A stretch of DNA of 64,000 nucleotides, taken from Sphingobacteriaceae bacterium DW12 (GTDB lineage: Bacteria > Bacteroidota > Bacteroidia > Sphingobacteriales > Sphingobacteriaceae). Each line of letters starts with the position of its first letter. Position 1 is the first letter of the stretch. The stretch is from contig JROE01000001.1 in assembly GCA_000783305.1 (NCBI GenBank), positions 1-64,000 of the forward strand. Reading direction: 5' to 3'. Below, in pieces: positions 8,701 to 16,318 of this stretch. The notes beneath the pieces were generated by a model, which was given only the letters and a program-made list of their open reading frames with translations, searched no databases and had not been told where the DNA came from. The position numbers were made by a program, and so were the translations under genes.

Positions 8701-9763
8701 AGGCGGTGCTGAATTGGAGCGTGTAACGGGTAAAGATCTAGCGGTATCGCTGTTTCAAAAAGCTTTATCAGGGACAAAGGCTGTCGTCCATAGTCGTTCG
8801 ACGAATGTATATGGAGTACTTGACAACGATGATTTTTTTCAATACCTGGGAGGGATGGCACTTGCAATTAAACAGGTGGATGGTGTCGAACCGGACATTG
8901 TAGTGACCAACCTTATCGATCCGAGCAATATGCGACAAGAGCGATTGGATAAATTTATCGGGCGTGAACTTCATACCCGTTACCTCAATCCTGAATGGAT
9001 AAAAAAAATGACTTCCGAAGGATATGCTGGCACTCGTATGATCGGTCAGGTGGTCGATAATATGTGGGGTTGGCAGGCGACGACTGATGACGCTATTCAA
9101 GAGGCAGATTGGCAAGAATGGAACGATGTGTATATAGAAGATAAATATTCGCTCGATATAAAAGAGCGTTTTGCAGATGCTGGCAATCTATATGCCTATC
9201 AACAGATGCTGGCTCGTATGCTAGAAGTCATACGCAAGCAGTACTGGCGACCTAGTGACGAAACGTTACAAAGTTTAGTAACCGCTTATCTGGAAACCGG
9301 GCAGGAAATGGGTGTATCTTGCTCGGACCAGGTATGTGGAAATGAGAAGCTGTTGAAGTTTGTCGAACAGAACGTGAATACGGCGGACCAGCAGAGGGCG
9401 CTTTCTAATTTGCATCAAGAGCTGGGACGCGTATGGAGTGAATCCCAAAACCATGTCCATGCTGTTTCAGAAAGTGGCCGTAGTTCTATTTCTGAGCTGC
9501 AGCCAACTACAGGGTCAGCTGTGCAGAAGCAAACGGTATCAACGCCTTCCAGTAAGTCTAAGGCAAGAAGGGCAACAGCTGTAGAAAATACGGAGATATC
9601 TAAGACGGAACAGGGGTTGAAGGGATTTAAGATGGAGGAAGAACGACTAATCTCCCTGGAAGCCAGCCCCCAGAACATCCCATCAGCCCAACATTGGGCA
9701 ACATTGGTGGCACTGCTGATTGTTATGGCAATGGGGTTTGGATGGCATACAGACGATACTTGA
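5732..9763 (+). CDS. cobN: CobN-family protein, secreted and C-terminally anchored (HmuS-type heme/tetrapyrrole chelatase)
   Basis: The 1343-residue protein starts at ATG 5732, directly after the DUF2149 stop. That start opens a signal peptide (KKIGLGCWLVFFMLLH...GIAQQ), whereas an upstream in-frame ATG (5696) would not. Conserved CobN/BchH motifs are present: NALIHLGTHGTLEWLSGRE (about 552-570), a LGRPRVDVVITPSG block (about 870-884) and NVYGVLDNDDFFQYLGGM (about 1027-1044). A Ser/Thr-rich stretch and one membrane helix (about 1317-1336) end it. Export plus anchoring argue against aerobic cobaltochelatase, which is cytoplasmic and needs CobS/CobT, absent here. Context matches HmuS, a CobN homologue in Bacteroidota heme-uptake operons reported to act on heme. 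The C-terminus is odd: acidic residues follow the helix (see findings). Confidence 0.85.
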   Translation: MDIKKIGLGCWLVFFMLLHIPYGIAQQLKNQKRIALLVSDNYSKPVADAIGLLQREPGFSSRFEVINGQSGQASIESADMVICYVHTSQMLQRYTPQMQQVVQRGGWVYAVGSSPEADNYRKWGMRFDKTVDDYFENPSAANIKELVLLLVVRHLGASFSTKPPQVYPEQGIVDWRTGQIYTSFAAFEDASGMKGVGLPTVGLYAFRYEFVTGQDAYLRDYARGFADAGYQVLLFYGFPLDKALKAYCMDSLGKARIDALVSFSSLPGGTPERVAESFSRLGVPVINGVTSSKSLAEWKVDKVGIAIAERTMAFVRPEIMGQIQPTVVATQELYTDSVGLVFKQKMALPGRVENLVEKVKAWSQLRRLRNDEKDVTLIYYNGHPGKHNIGASYLNVLPKSMHSILQALQQNGYDLGRILPTADKIFNDVMKGGRNIGTWAPGELTRMVQQDNPVLIPMETYRKWFAELNPQFQEQVVRKWGVPDSAHIMVWKDAQHRAFLVLPQVNFGRVHLMPQPARGWEEDDEAIFHDINLPPHHQYIAFYLYLQHQSKTNALIHLGTHGTLEWLSGREAGADNSDAADALLGGMVNIYPYIMDNVGEGTQAKRRGGAVIIDHLTPPFQEAGLRPELRQLAGAINDYTTAMDKSPVLAAAHLKEVNRLAKSSNLLRDLDIAHELHHQDIQLLEHYLQELNEKQTPMGMHTFGVSPDSTQAMLTAQAMVNRQKTLSEDELKLQRADYYARLLASGPAEMQALLDGLDGKYIAPATGNDPIRNPDALPTGKNFYAFDPSRMPSPGIYEAGERLATELVESYRQKHGGRYPDKIAFNLWSVETIRHEGIMEAQLLSLLGIRPQYDGFGKVKGVERISRDSLGRPRVDVVITPSGLYRDMFPQMMQLIDQAVVLAYTSPELDNAVRQHVDSTKQQLSEMGITDSTLRERLALVRLFGSESGSYGIGVDRAVQASDKWESNTSVASVYFNRSSHLYGQGFWGVGGAELERVTGKDLAVSLFQKALSGTKAVVHSRSTNVYGVLDNDDFFQYLGGMALAIKQVDGVEPDIVVTNLIDPSNMRQERLDKFIGRELHTRYLNPEWIKKMTSEGYAGTRMIGQVVDNMWGWQATTDDAIQEADWQEWNDVYIEDKYSLDIKERFADAGNLYAYQQMLARMLEVIRKQYWRPSDETLQSLVTAYLETGQEMGVSCSDQVCGNEKLLKFVEQNVNTADQQRALSNLHQELGRVWSESQNHVHAVSESGRSSISELQPTTGSAVQKQTVSTPSSKSKARRATAVENTEISKTEQGLKGFKMEEERLISLEASPQNIPSAQHWATLVALLIVMAMGFGWHTDDT

Positions 9764-9858
9764 TGAACTATTCATGTGGGCCTACCAGCGCCTGCATGAA
9801 TATGCTCTCGACGTCGTACTGGATATCATCTGTCATAGGTATTGCCTAAAAAAACTAA

Positions 9859-11094
9859 CTATTGATTTTTATCGATCAACGCCGATCGATTGTCTATGTC
9901 TAAGATGTCGTAGATAGTCTTCAAGTGATATTTTACAGTATTCTCCGAGATGAATAGAAAGGCACCGATTTCTTTGTTGGTCTTCCCCTGTTTGACCAGT
10001 TCGATAATTTCGGTGTGTCTCGGTTTGAGCTGCTGGTTGCCCAATTTTGCGGAGAGATCATCACGGGATGCATCGGAAGTAGGTGTAATGTATTGCGCTA
10101 GGCGAGCACGCATCTGCTCCATTTCTTTCTCCATCAGGATACGGCGGTGCTTATTGGAATGGTAGAGTTTGAATAGCACGAAGATAAGCGCACATAGCAG
10201 CAGAATGATGCAACTGAAAAGCCACATCATGTTTCTTTTATTGATAGTCTCGATGTCACTTCGTTGTTGCAATAGCTCCTTTTCCAAGACATTGAGCTTG
10301 CCGCTCCGGTTTGCTGCGTCATATTGTCTACGCGCTTCGCTGACGGTTTTTTGTGCTAGATAGGCTTTTTCATACTCTTTATTTGATGTATAATAATAGA
10401 TAATGGTTTCATACATCGTAATCTTGTACAGATCGATATTGTATTTATTTGCGTAGTCCAAACCTATTTTAAAGGCTTCCAATGCCTTTTCTTTAAGTCC
10501 CATCAAGTTGTAAAGCTCTACCTTGACCTTATAGATGATGGGCAGATGCTTGGGATTTTCTTGTTCCAATAATCGAATGCAAGCGTCAAAGTACTGATTA
10601 GCTTCGGTATAATTCTCTTTACGAAGCTCTAGGTGACCCAATACGCATTCGTAGAAGGCTCTAGTTTCTTTGTTGATGTATTGGAGATTCTCTGGTTTGA
10701 CCCGTTTCAATAGTTCCAAAAGTTCCTTTTCATTCTTGAGGTCGAAATGGATGAGTATGCGCTCTACGGTGACTCGTGTTTGGGTCTCTTCAGTACGATC
10801 GCTCTTTTGCCCCTCTAGATAAGCGAGCTCTAGGTTATTGAGCGCTCCTGAGTAATTATAGAGCTGCTTATAAGTGAGTGATTTCTCCAGGTAGGCGATG
10901 TAGCGGTCATAAGGGGTGGACTTAGGATCGTTGAGGATTTTCTCCAACAAGAGGATCGATTTTTCATTTTGATTATTGTCATTTAGATTGGATATCTCTT
11001 CGTGCAAACTATTTGGGTCAACGCGCTGCGCATAAAGGGCAAATGTAAAGAAGAGTAAAAAGAAGGTAAGAATAAGCTTTGAACGTGTAAGCAT
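9859..11094 (-). CDS. TPR-containing membrane regulator with LuxR-type DNA-binding domain
   Basis: The 411-residue protein from ATG 11094 has a signal-like first helix (LILTFFLLFFTFALYAQ). An upstream in-frame ATG would put 44 residues before it. A TPR-like helical sensor domain (about 30-270), a membrane helix (about 287-308, WLFSCIILLLCALIFVLF), a coiled-coil linker and a C-terminal LuxR/GerE HTH (about 350-405, NKEIGAFLFISENTVKYHLKTIYDIL) follow. This architecture is common in Bacteroidota: a periplasmic TPR sensor is joined across the membrane to a cytoplasmic DNA-binding domain without kinase or receiver. It converges on the CobN-like gene with a 95-bp gap. Target genes cannot be told from sequence. 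Confidence 0.8.
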   Translation of the reverse strand: MLTRSKLILTFFLLFFTFALYAQRVDPNSLHEEISNLNDNNQNEKSILLLEKILNDPKSTPYDRYIAYLEKSLTYKQLYNYSGALNNLELAYLEGQKSDRTEETQTRVTVERILIHFDLKNEKELLELLKRVKPENLQYINKETRAFYECVLGHLELRKENYTEANQYFDACIRLLEQENPKHLPIIYKVKVELYNLMGLKEKALEAFKIGLDYANKYNIDLYKITMYETIIYYYTSNKEYEKAYLAQKTVSEARRQYDAANRSGKLNVLEKELLQQRSDIETINKRNMMWLFSCIILLLCALIFVLFKLYHSNKHRRILMEKEMEQMRARLAQYITPTSDASRDDLSAKLGNQQLKPRHTEIIELVKQGKTNKEIGAFLFISENTVKYHLKTIYDILDIDNRSALIDKNQ

Positions 11095-11331
11095 AAATGT
11101 ATGTGCAATATATTTAATATAGAAATAAAAATTGTATTGGTAGGTATTTATAAATGAGCCAAATTTACAAATTTTCTCTGACTTTGAATACAAATTCAGC
11201 AAGCGGATTAACCTAACATTTTCCATTGCAGATGTAGGCGTGACGTTGTTACATTAATCTCCTTATTACCAAATTATTAAGGTTTTTTACCATCCTTGTA
11301 GCCAGTCGACTATAAATTCACTTTTTTTTGT

Positions 11332-11361
11332 TTGAAATGATTTTTGTATACTATAAATTTG
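11332..11361 (+). promoter_or_regulatory. Candidate promoter of aqpZ
   Basis: TTG (11332-11334), a 19-bp spacer and TAAATTTG (11354-11361) match the Bacteroidota sigma-ABfr consensus TTG-N19-TAnnTTTG. They would give a leader of about 22 nt before the ATG at 11390. Confidence 0.6.
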
Positions 11362-11389
11362 AGTAACGATTATATAATCTATAAGAAAG

Positions 11390-12109
11390 ATGAAAATAGA
11401 AACGTATTCAAAATTTGTCGCTGAGCTGATTGGTACATTCGGTTTGGTGCTCTTTGGTTGTGGTGCAGCTGCAATAGCAGGTGTAGACACCGCAGGTGGT
11501 CTATCTGGCTTGGGCCTATTGGGTATTGCTACCGCTTTTGGTCTATCGGTAGTGGTATTTGCCTATGCTATAGGTGGTATCTCGGGCTGTCATATCAACC
11601 CCGCTGTCACAATAGGTGTATTGGCTGCAGGCCGTCTATCGGCAAAAGATGCAGTGGTCTATATCGTAGCGCAATTGATAGGGGCATTGTTGGGGGCATT
11701 TGTGCTACAGCAGATTTTAAGCGGACAACTTGCCGGTTTCCAAGCTGGTGCATGGGCCTATGGGTCAAATGGTTGGGGGGAAGGGTATCAAAACGAATAT
11801 GGGGTTGTTGCCGCGTTTACAACTGAAGCCGTGCTGACGTTCCTCTTCCTATTCGTGATATTGGCTACGACCTCCAAAGTAGGAAATGGTACAATGGCTG
11901 GATTGGCCATCGGATTTACGCTGTTGCTTATTCACCTTGTGGCGATACCTGTGACGGGTACTTCAGTCAATCCAGCACGCTCATTTGGTCCTGCTGTGTT
12001 GGCGGGTGGAGCGGCACTTTCACAGCTGTGGTTATTTATTGTCGCACCAATCGTTGGTGCGCTAGTCGCAGCAGGAGTGTGGCGTGCAATAGCACCCAAA
12101 GCGGAGTGA
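11390..12109 (+). CDS. aqpZ: Aquaporin Z (MIP-family water channel)
   Basis: The 239-residue inner-membrane protein has six membrane helices and both pore-forming half-helices: HINPAVT with N70-P71-A72, and SVNPARSFGP with N194-P195-A196. The N-terminus (KFVAELIGTFGLVLFGCGAA) and length are typical of the water-selective AqpZ branch rather than the longer glycerol facilitators, where the second motif is usually followed by a different residue set. It permits rapid osmotic water flow. The gene stands alone between its own promoter and a strong terminator, so it is monocistronic. Confidence 0.93.
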   Translation: MKIETYSKFVAELIGTFGLVLFGCGAAAIAGVDTAGGLSGLGLLGIATAFGLSVVVFAYAIGGISGCHINPAVTIGVLAAGRLSAKDAVVYIVAQLIGALLGAFVLQQILSGQLAGFQAGAWAYGSNGWGEGYQNEYGVVAAFTTEAVLTFLFLFVILATTSKVGNGTMAGLAIGFTLLLIHLVAIPVTGTSVNPARSFGPAVLAGGAALSQLWLFIVAPIVGALVAAGVWRAIAPKAE

Positions 12110-12150
12110 AAATAGAGGTGTAAAAGATAAATGGGAGGTATACCCAAGAG

Positions 12151-12188
12151 AAGAGTCCTTGGCTTTAAAGCCAAGGACTCTTTAATTT
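12151..12188 (+). terminator. Strong intrinsic terminator after aqpZ
   Basis: A perfect 13-bp stem (AAGAGTCCTTGGC, 12151-12163, with its complement 12170-12182) and a TTTAAA loop are followed by a T-rich tail. The dyad works in both directions and also lies just beyond the ribF stop. Confidence 0.85.
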
Positions 12189-12222
12189 TTATGAAAACAA
12201 GAGGATGTTAATTTGTATATTT

Positions 12223-13203
12223 TTACTTGGTCTCAAAGAAATGGCGGATGTACTGCTTGTCTTCTTCTATCTTGTCTTTCATGATGTCTATACTCTCAAA
12301 ACGTTCATCATGTCGGACAAAGTGTAGAAATTTAACTTTAAGTGTCTTTCCATAAATATCCTCGTTGAAATCAAATAGAGACACTTCTATGTTGCGCGTC
12401 ATACCATCTACAGTAGGTCGGGTGCCGATATATCCCATGCCTTTGGCTCTGCGAAGAGGCACTTCCTCTTCGTAGGTGCCCGTCAAGACTTCTTTCACCT
12501 TGTCATAAATCTCTACCTCTACGGCATAGATGCCATAGGCCGGAATCAGTTTGTGCTTCTCGTGTACATGTAAATTGGCGGTAGGGAATCCAATGGTCCG
12601 ACCAATCTGATCGCCACGAATCACAGTACCCGTCAATTCAAAAGGATAGCCTAAGTATTGATTGGCTGTATCAATATTACCTTTGATCAAGGATTCTCGG
12701 ATGCGTGTAGAAGATACGGCAACATCATTGATATCTTGCTCGGGGATCTGATCGACGGTATAATCGAAAATTTCAGCAAAATATTCCAGTTCGACCAGAG
12801 AGCCTTTTCGATCCTTTCCAAAATGATGGTCGTATCCAATGACAATTTTCTTGGTGCCCAGCTTGCCAATCAATACATTGCTGATATACTCTTCTGGTGT
12901 CTGATTGGAAAAATCTCGGGTGAAAGGCGTTAGTATTAAATGGTCTATACCTGCTTTGGCAAGATGCCACACCTTTTCTTCGATATCGTTGATGAGGCGA
13001 AGACTATCGTCATCTGGATTGATAATAAGGCGCGGATGAGGGAAAAAAGTCAATAATACAGTCTCTCCATTGATTTTCTTAGCAGATTCTTTAAGATGAC
13101 TCAAAATCTTCTGATGTCCGATATGGACGCCATCAAAAGTTCCAATGGTGACTACAGCGCAGTCTAAAGGTTGGAAGTCTTCTAAATTTCTGTATATTTT
13201 CAT
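12223..13203 (-). CDS. ribF: Bifunctional riboflavin kinase / FAD synthetase RibF
   Basis: The 326-residue form starts at ATG 13203 (MKIYRNLEDF), the position expected for the family. The N-terminal FAD synthetase domain carries the nucleotidyltransferase motif GTFDGVHIGH (21-30). The C-terminal flavokinase domain carries GRTIGFPTANLH and GYIGTRPTVDG. The enzyme makes FMN from riboflavin and then FAD. The frame stays open upstream through four 20-residue repeats (starting MEPSRHRR or MKPSRHRR) to ATG 13443, which would yield a 406-residue protein. The repeats are Arg/Ser-rich, unlike any RibF domain, so I take them as leader. It is last in the ftsX-DUF3098-uppP-truB-ribF order but separated from truB by 444 bp. 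Confidence 0.92.
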   Translation of the reverse strand: MKIYRNLEDFQPLDCAVVTIGTFDGVHIGHQKILSHLKESAKKINGETVLLTFFPHPRLIINPDDDSLRLINDIEEKVWHLAKAGIDHLILTPFTRDFSNQTPEEYISNVLIGKLGTKKIVIGYDHHFGKDRKGSLVELEYFAEIFDYTVDQIPEQDINDVAVSSTRIRESLIKGNIDTANQYLGYPFELTGTVIRGDQIGRTIGFPTANLHVHEKHKLIPAYGIYAVEVEIYDKVKEVLTGTYEEEVPLRRAKGMGYIGTRPTVDGMTRNIEVSLFDFNEDIYGKTLKVKFLHFVRHDERFESIDIMKDKIEEDKQYIRHFFETK

Positions 13204-13500
13204 CCTAACTATTCTACTTGTTGGCGGATGAGAGCTCGATCGACGGTGTCGACTCGGTTTCATCCTAACTATTCTACTTGTTGGCGGATGAGAGCTCGAT
13301 CGACGGTGTCGACTCGGTTCCATCCTAACTATTCTACTTGTTGGCGGATGAGAGCTCGATCGACGGTGTCGACTCGGTTTCATCCTAACTATTCTACTTG
13401 TTGGCGGATGAGAGCTCGATCGACGGTGTCGACTCGGTTCCATCCTAACTATTCTACTTGTTGGCGGATGAGAGCTCGATCGACGGTGTCGACTCGGTTC
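13201..13500. repeat. Five tandem 60-bp repeats at the ribF start codon
   Basis: Units begin at 13201, 13261, 13321, 13381 and 13441. All 60-bp copies look identical except the last base (t, c, t, c, c). Each begins with the complement of an ATG in the ribF frame, and the first of these ATGs is the ribF start itself. The unit contains SacI-, PvuI- and SalI-type hexamer palindromes and a small hairpin (TCGAC-GGT-GTCGA). It is richer in G+C than the flanks. Both strands are open: minus encodes repeats of MEPSRHRRSSSHPPTSRIVR, plus encodes a 20-residue periodic frame. With a 60-bp period, changes in copy number keep the ribF frame intact. Confidence 0.95.
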
Positions 13501-13647
13501 CCTTCCACTGTCTTATTAATTTTTTCTATTTAATGACTATATACCTTGCGTTTATCCGGTACATATTTGCTTAGGTCGAGACCCCGACCAACATCATTAA
13601 ACTGAGTTTGCCGCAAAAATAACAACTATTATTCGTTAATGGTTGAA
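13501..13647 (-). promoter_or_regulatory. Gap between truB and the ribF repeats, possible ribF promoter
   Basis: On the minus strand TATTTTTG (complement of 13614-13621) fits the -7 consensus TAnnTTTG, but no clear TTG lies at the right distance. Downstream in the presumed transcript is a small hairpin, GGTCG/CGACC (13574-13589). If this promoter is used, the ribF mRNA has a leader of about 400 nt that includes all five repeats. Confidence 0.3.
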
Positions 13648-14379
13648 TTAGATTGTTTGTTTTTCGTTAATTTTTTGAGATCGGATGACTTCGATGAGTT
13701 TTTCTAAGTTCCACGCGTTGGCCACATCATAGTCGCCACTTTTGGTACGACGGAGCTCACTTAGATGCCCACCATTGTCCAATGCTTTTCCAAAATCATG
13801 TGCGATAGAGCGAATATATGTTCCTTTGGAGCACGAAATCCTAAAGTGCACGTGAGGGAGTTCAATCTTTTCGATAACAAAACTATTGATACGAATCTTT
13901 CTGGATTTGAGTTCAACCTCTTCCCCCCGTCTAGCCTTTTCGTACACACGCTCTCCATTGATTTTGATTGCCGAATGAGCGGGTGGGTATTGGTCGAGTT
14001 CGCCCAGAAATTGCTGCGTGGCTGCCTGAATAGCATCTGCTGTCAAGTCACTGATATCAAACCGCTGGTCGATATCGGTCTCCAAATCATATGAAGGTGT
14101 GGTGGCACCTAGGGTAATTATACCAGTATACTCTTTGTCTTCTGCTTGAAAGGTGTCGATTTGCTTGGTCATCTTTCCAGTGCACACAATCAAAAGACCT
14201 GTCGCCAATGGATCGAGGGTGCCTGCGTGGCCTACTTTTATCTTTTGGGGTTTGATTGAATTTCTAATCTTACCGACGACGTCGAAACTCGTCCATGTGA
14301 GTGGCTTATCGACCAAAAGCATTTGCCCTTCTGCGAAGTTGAAAACGGGCTCTTGTTCGTGCGCTATACGTTCTTCCAT
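13648..14379 (-). CDS. truB: tRNA pseudouridine(55) synthase TruB
   Basis: The 243-residue protein has the TruB motifs LLVDKPLTWTSFDVV (21-35) and KVGHAGTLDPLATGLL, with the catalytic aspartate at D56. YTGIITLGATTPSYDLETD and a GTYIRSIAHDFG segment follow. It isomerises U55 in the T-loop of elongator tRNAs. It is shorter than E. coli TruB because the C-terminal PUA extension is reduced, as in many Bacteroidota. Its start codon shares one base with the uppP stop codon (TAATG), so translation is coupled to uppP. Confidence 0.95.
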   Translation of the reverse strand: MEERIAHEQEPVFNFAEGQMLLVDKPLTWTSFDVVGKIRNSIKPQKIKVGHAGTLDPLATGLLIVCTGKMTKQIDTFQAEDKEYTGIITLGATTPSYDLETDIDQRFDISDLTADAIQAATQQFLGELDQYPPAHSAIKINGERVYEKARRGEEVELKSRKIRINSFVIEKIELPHVHFRISCSKGTYIRSIAHDFGKALDNGGHLSELRRTKSGDYDVANAWNLEKLIEVIRSQKINEKQTI

Positions 14380-15173
14380 TAAATAATTTGTAGGCTATGG
14401 CCTGACATCAACAAAGCGATAATCAGTAATCCAACAATAATCCTGTACCAACCAAAGGCTTTAAAACCATATTTGGTCAGGATTCCGATAAAAGATTTGA
14501 TGGCAATAATAGCCACTATAAATCCCACGACGTTACCAATAATCAATAGATTGATTTCATCGGGAGTAAAAGTATTACCTTCTTTAAAAAATTTAAGCAA
14601 CTTGACTAAGGATGCGCCAAACATCATGGGTAGCGCCAAAAAGAATGAAAATTCAGCCGCTGCTTTACGCGTTAATTGCTGCGTCATACCACCCACAATA
14701 GTACTTGCTGATCGTGACGTGCCCGGTATCAAGGCCAGACATTGATAGAGACCGATCTTGAACGCTTGTCCATACGAAATATCGTCTGAATTGTCCAAAG
14801 AGGGCTTTTTGAACCATTTGTCTACAAATAAAAGAATCACTCCTCCGATGACCAAACTGACGGCTACCATTAGTGGACTCTCTAGCCACTGATCGATATA
14901 ATCATTCAGCGCAAGACCTAAGATGGATGCCGGTATCGCAGCTACCACAAGCTTGTAGTAAAAGGCCATAGACCGAAAGAAACGTTTGTAGTAAAGAACC
15001 AAGACAGATAGGATGGTACCCAACTGGATGACAATGGTAAAGAGTTTGACAAATGCTGTGGGCTCGATACCCATTAAAGCGGTAGCAATAATCATGTGCC
15101 CTGTCGATGAGACAGGTAAAAACTCTGTCAGGCCTTCAATGATGGCCAAGACAATGACTTCAATTAAATTCAT
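14379..15173 (-). CDS. uppP: Undecaprenyl-diphosphatase UppP (BacA)
   Basis: The 264-residue protein has about eight membrane helices and both BacA/UppP signatures: EGLTEFLPVSSTGHMI (about 14-29) and the PGTSRSAST loop (about 150-160). It dephosphorylates undecaprenyl diphosphate at the membrane to recycle the lipid carrier for peptidoglycan and other envelope polymers. Its overproduction in other bacteria gives bacitracin tolerance. It lies 8 bp after the DUF3098 gene and overlaps truB by one base, within a conserved Bacteroidota cell-envelope cluster that begins with ftsX. Confidence 0.95.
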   Translation of the reverse strand: MNLIEVIVLAIIEGLTEFLPVSSTGHMIIATALMGIEPTAFVKLFTIVIQLGTILSVLVLYYKRFFRSMAFYYKLVVAAIPASILGLALNDYIDQWLESPLMVAVSLVIGGVILLFVDKWFKKPSLDNSDDISYGQAFKIGLYQCLALIPGTSRSASTIVGGMTQQLTRKAAAEFSFFLALPMMFGASLVKLLKFFKEGNTFTPDEINLLIIGNVVGFIVAIIAIKSFIGILTKYGFKAFGWYRIIVGLLIIALLMSGHSLQII

Positions 15174-15181
15174 CTACTATT

Positions 15182-15427
15182 TTATACGTTCTTGTTCTTG
15201 GGTTTGTATAGGATTGCGACAAAACCCAATGCAAAACCTAGTATAACAACGATAGGAGCAATCGTTATTTTGGTAAAACTATAAATATCAGTACTGCCCG
15301 ACATTAGGAAAAAACCGATAATTACGACAAGGATACTGGCTACAAAAAGTTGGTAATTGATTTTTGCGAATGCAAATCCGGTCTTATTGACAGGTGTTGT
15401 TTTTGTAGTTTTATTAGCTTGAGCCAT
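15182..15427 (-). CDS. DUF3098 family small membrane protein
   Basis: The 81-residue protein has a polar N-terminus and two membrane helices (about 28-46 and 53-72: YQLFVASILVVIIGFFLMSG and ITIAPIVVILGFALGFVAILY). It ends with a basic tail (KPKNKNV). DUF3098 proteins are almost always found between ftsX and uppP in Bacteroidota. The function is unknown, but the conserved setting suggests a division or envelope role, perhaps with FtsX. It is separated from ftsX by 12 bp and from uppP by 8 bp. Confidence 0.85.
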   Translation of the reverse strand: MAQANKTTKTTPVNKTGFAFAKINYQLFVASILVVIIGFFLMSGSTDIYSFTKITIAPIVVILGFALGFVAILYKPKNKNV

Positions 15428-15439
15428 AATGGTATATAA

Positions 15440-16318
15440 TTAACGATATAAACTATGTGATTTTGCCTTAAGGTATTTGGTGACTGCAAAATAGGTACTC
15501 AACCCAGCAATCAGGACGCCAAGAATGATGACCCCCAAAAAGATGGCGCCAAACTCGTACCAATTTCTTAGAAAGACCAATTCAGGAATTTGCCTCTGCG
15601 AAAATTGTAAAGTGAAGAGTAACAGTAAAATGGCAATCAACGCGCCCAATAAACCGTGGACAATACCATACAGGATGTAGGGCTTGCGGATAAAATTTTT
15701 GGTCGCACCGATGAGCTGCATGCTCTTGATCAAGAAACGCTGGGAGTATATCGCTAGTCGAATGGTATTGTTGATCAACGCAACCGCTATTACCAAAAGG
15801 ATGACGGTGAACGCCAAAACAACGATACTGATGACGCGGATATTCTTATTGACCATGTCGATCAATGACTCTTGATAAACGACTTCCTTGACCTTGCTGC
15901 TGTTGGATACTTTTTTGATGAACGTCTGTATGCTATCGGTATTGGCATATTGTTCTTTCAGGTATACGTCAATAGAAGGTAGCAACGGATTGTGCCCTAG
16001 GAACTCAACAAAGTCTTCTCCCAGGTCCTCTTTTAGATTTTTGGCAGCAAGTTCTTTACTGATGTATTCTGTGCGTAGCACGTAAGGGTCTTTTTCCACA
16101 TCTTTTTGCATCGCCAATACATCCCCCTCGGTCGTATCATCATTGACGATGATGTTGAGGACAATATTCTCCTTTACATATTTGGAAAGGTTGCGGGCGT
16201 GTACAAGGATCAATCCCAATAAACCAGTCATGAGCAGTACCAATGCAATGCTGATTACCGTTGAGACGTATACAGATTTTGTTTTTTTCTTGGTGGTGCT
16301 TAATTCGTATCCTGACAT
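15440..16318 (-). CDS. ftsX: Cell division protein FtsX (permease-like)
   Basis: The 292-residue protein has FtsX topology. A cytoplasmic N-terminus leads into helix 1 (about 20-42), then a large extracytoplasmic domain (about 45-165), then three helices (about 170-195, 220-245, 262-285). With the ATPase FtsE it regulates peptidoglycan hydrolases at the septum. ftsE is not in this window, as is usual in Bacteroidota where the two are unlinked. It is the first gene of the five-gene minus-strand cluster. The 366-bp gap to leuS must hold its promoter. Confidence 0.92.
   Translation of the reverse strand: MSGYELSTTKKKTKSVYVSTVISIALVLLMTGLLGLILVHARNLSKYVKENIVLNIIVNDDTTEGDVLAMQKDVEKDPYVLRTEYISKELAAKNLKEDLGEDFVEFLGHNPLLPSIDVYLKEQYANTDSIQTFIKKVSNSSKVKEVVYQESLIDMVNKNIRVISIVVLAFTVILLVIAVALINNTIRLAIYSQRFLIKSMQLIGATKNFIRKPYILYGIVHGLLGALIAILLLLFTLQFSQRQIPELVFLRNWYEFGAIFLGVIILGVLIAGLSTYFAVTKYLKAKSHSLYR

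Noticed and set aside
5732..9763. Cytoplasmic cobaltochelatase for B12 synthesis
   Set aside because: The protein is exported and anchored, and no CobS/CobT or other cobalamin genes are present.
9720..9917. 65-codon plus-strand gene after the CobN-like gene
   Set aside because: It begins at TTG within the CobN frame, overlaps the LuxR gene end and shows no recognisable domain.
13201..13500. CRISPR array
   Set aside because: The units are contiguous identical 60-mers without spacers, so they are a tandem repeat.
13228..13533. Plus-strand coding frame across the repeats
   Set aside because: It is a by-product of a repeat unit lacking stops on both strands; the downstream part has no family resemblance.
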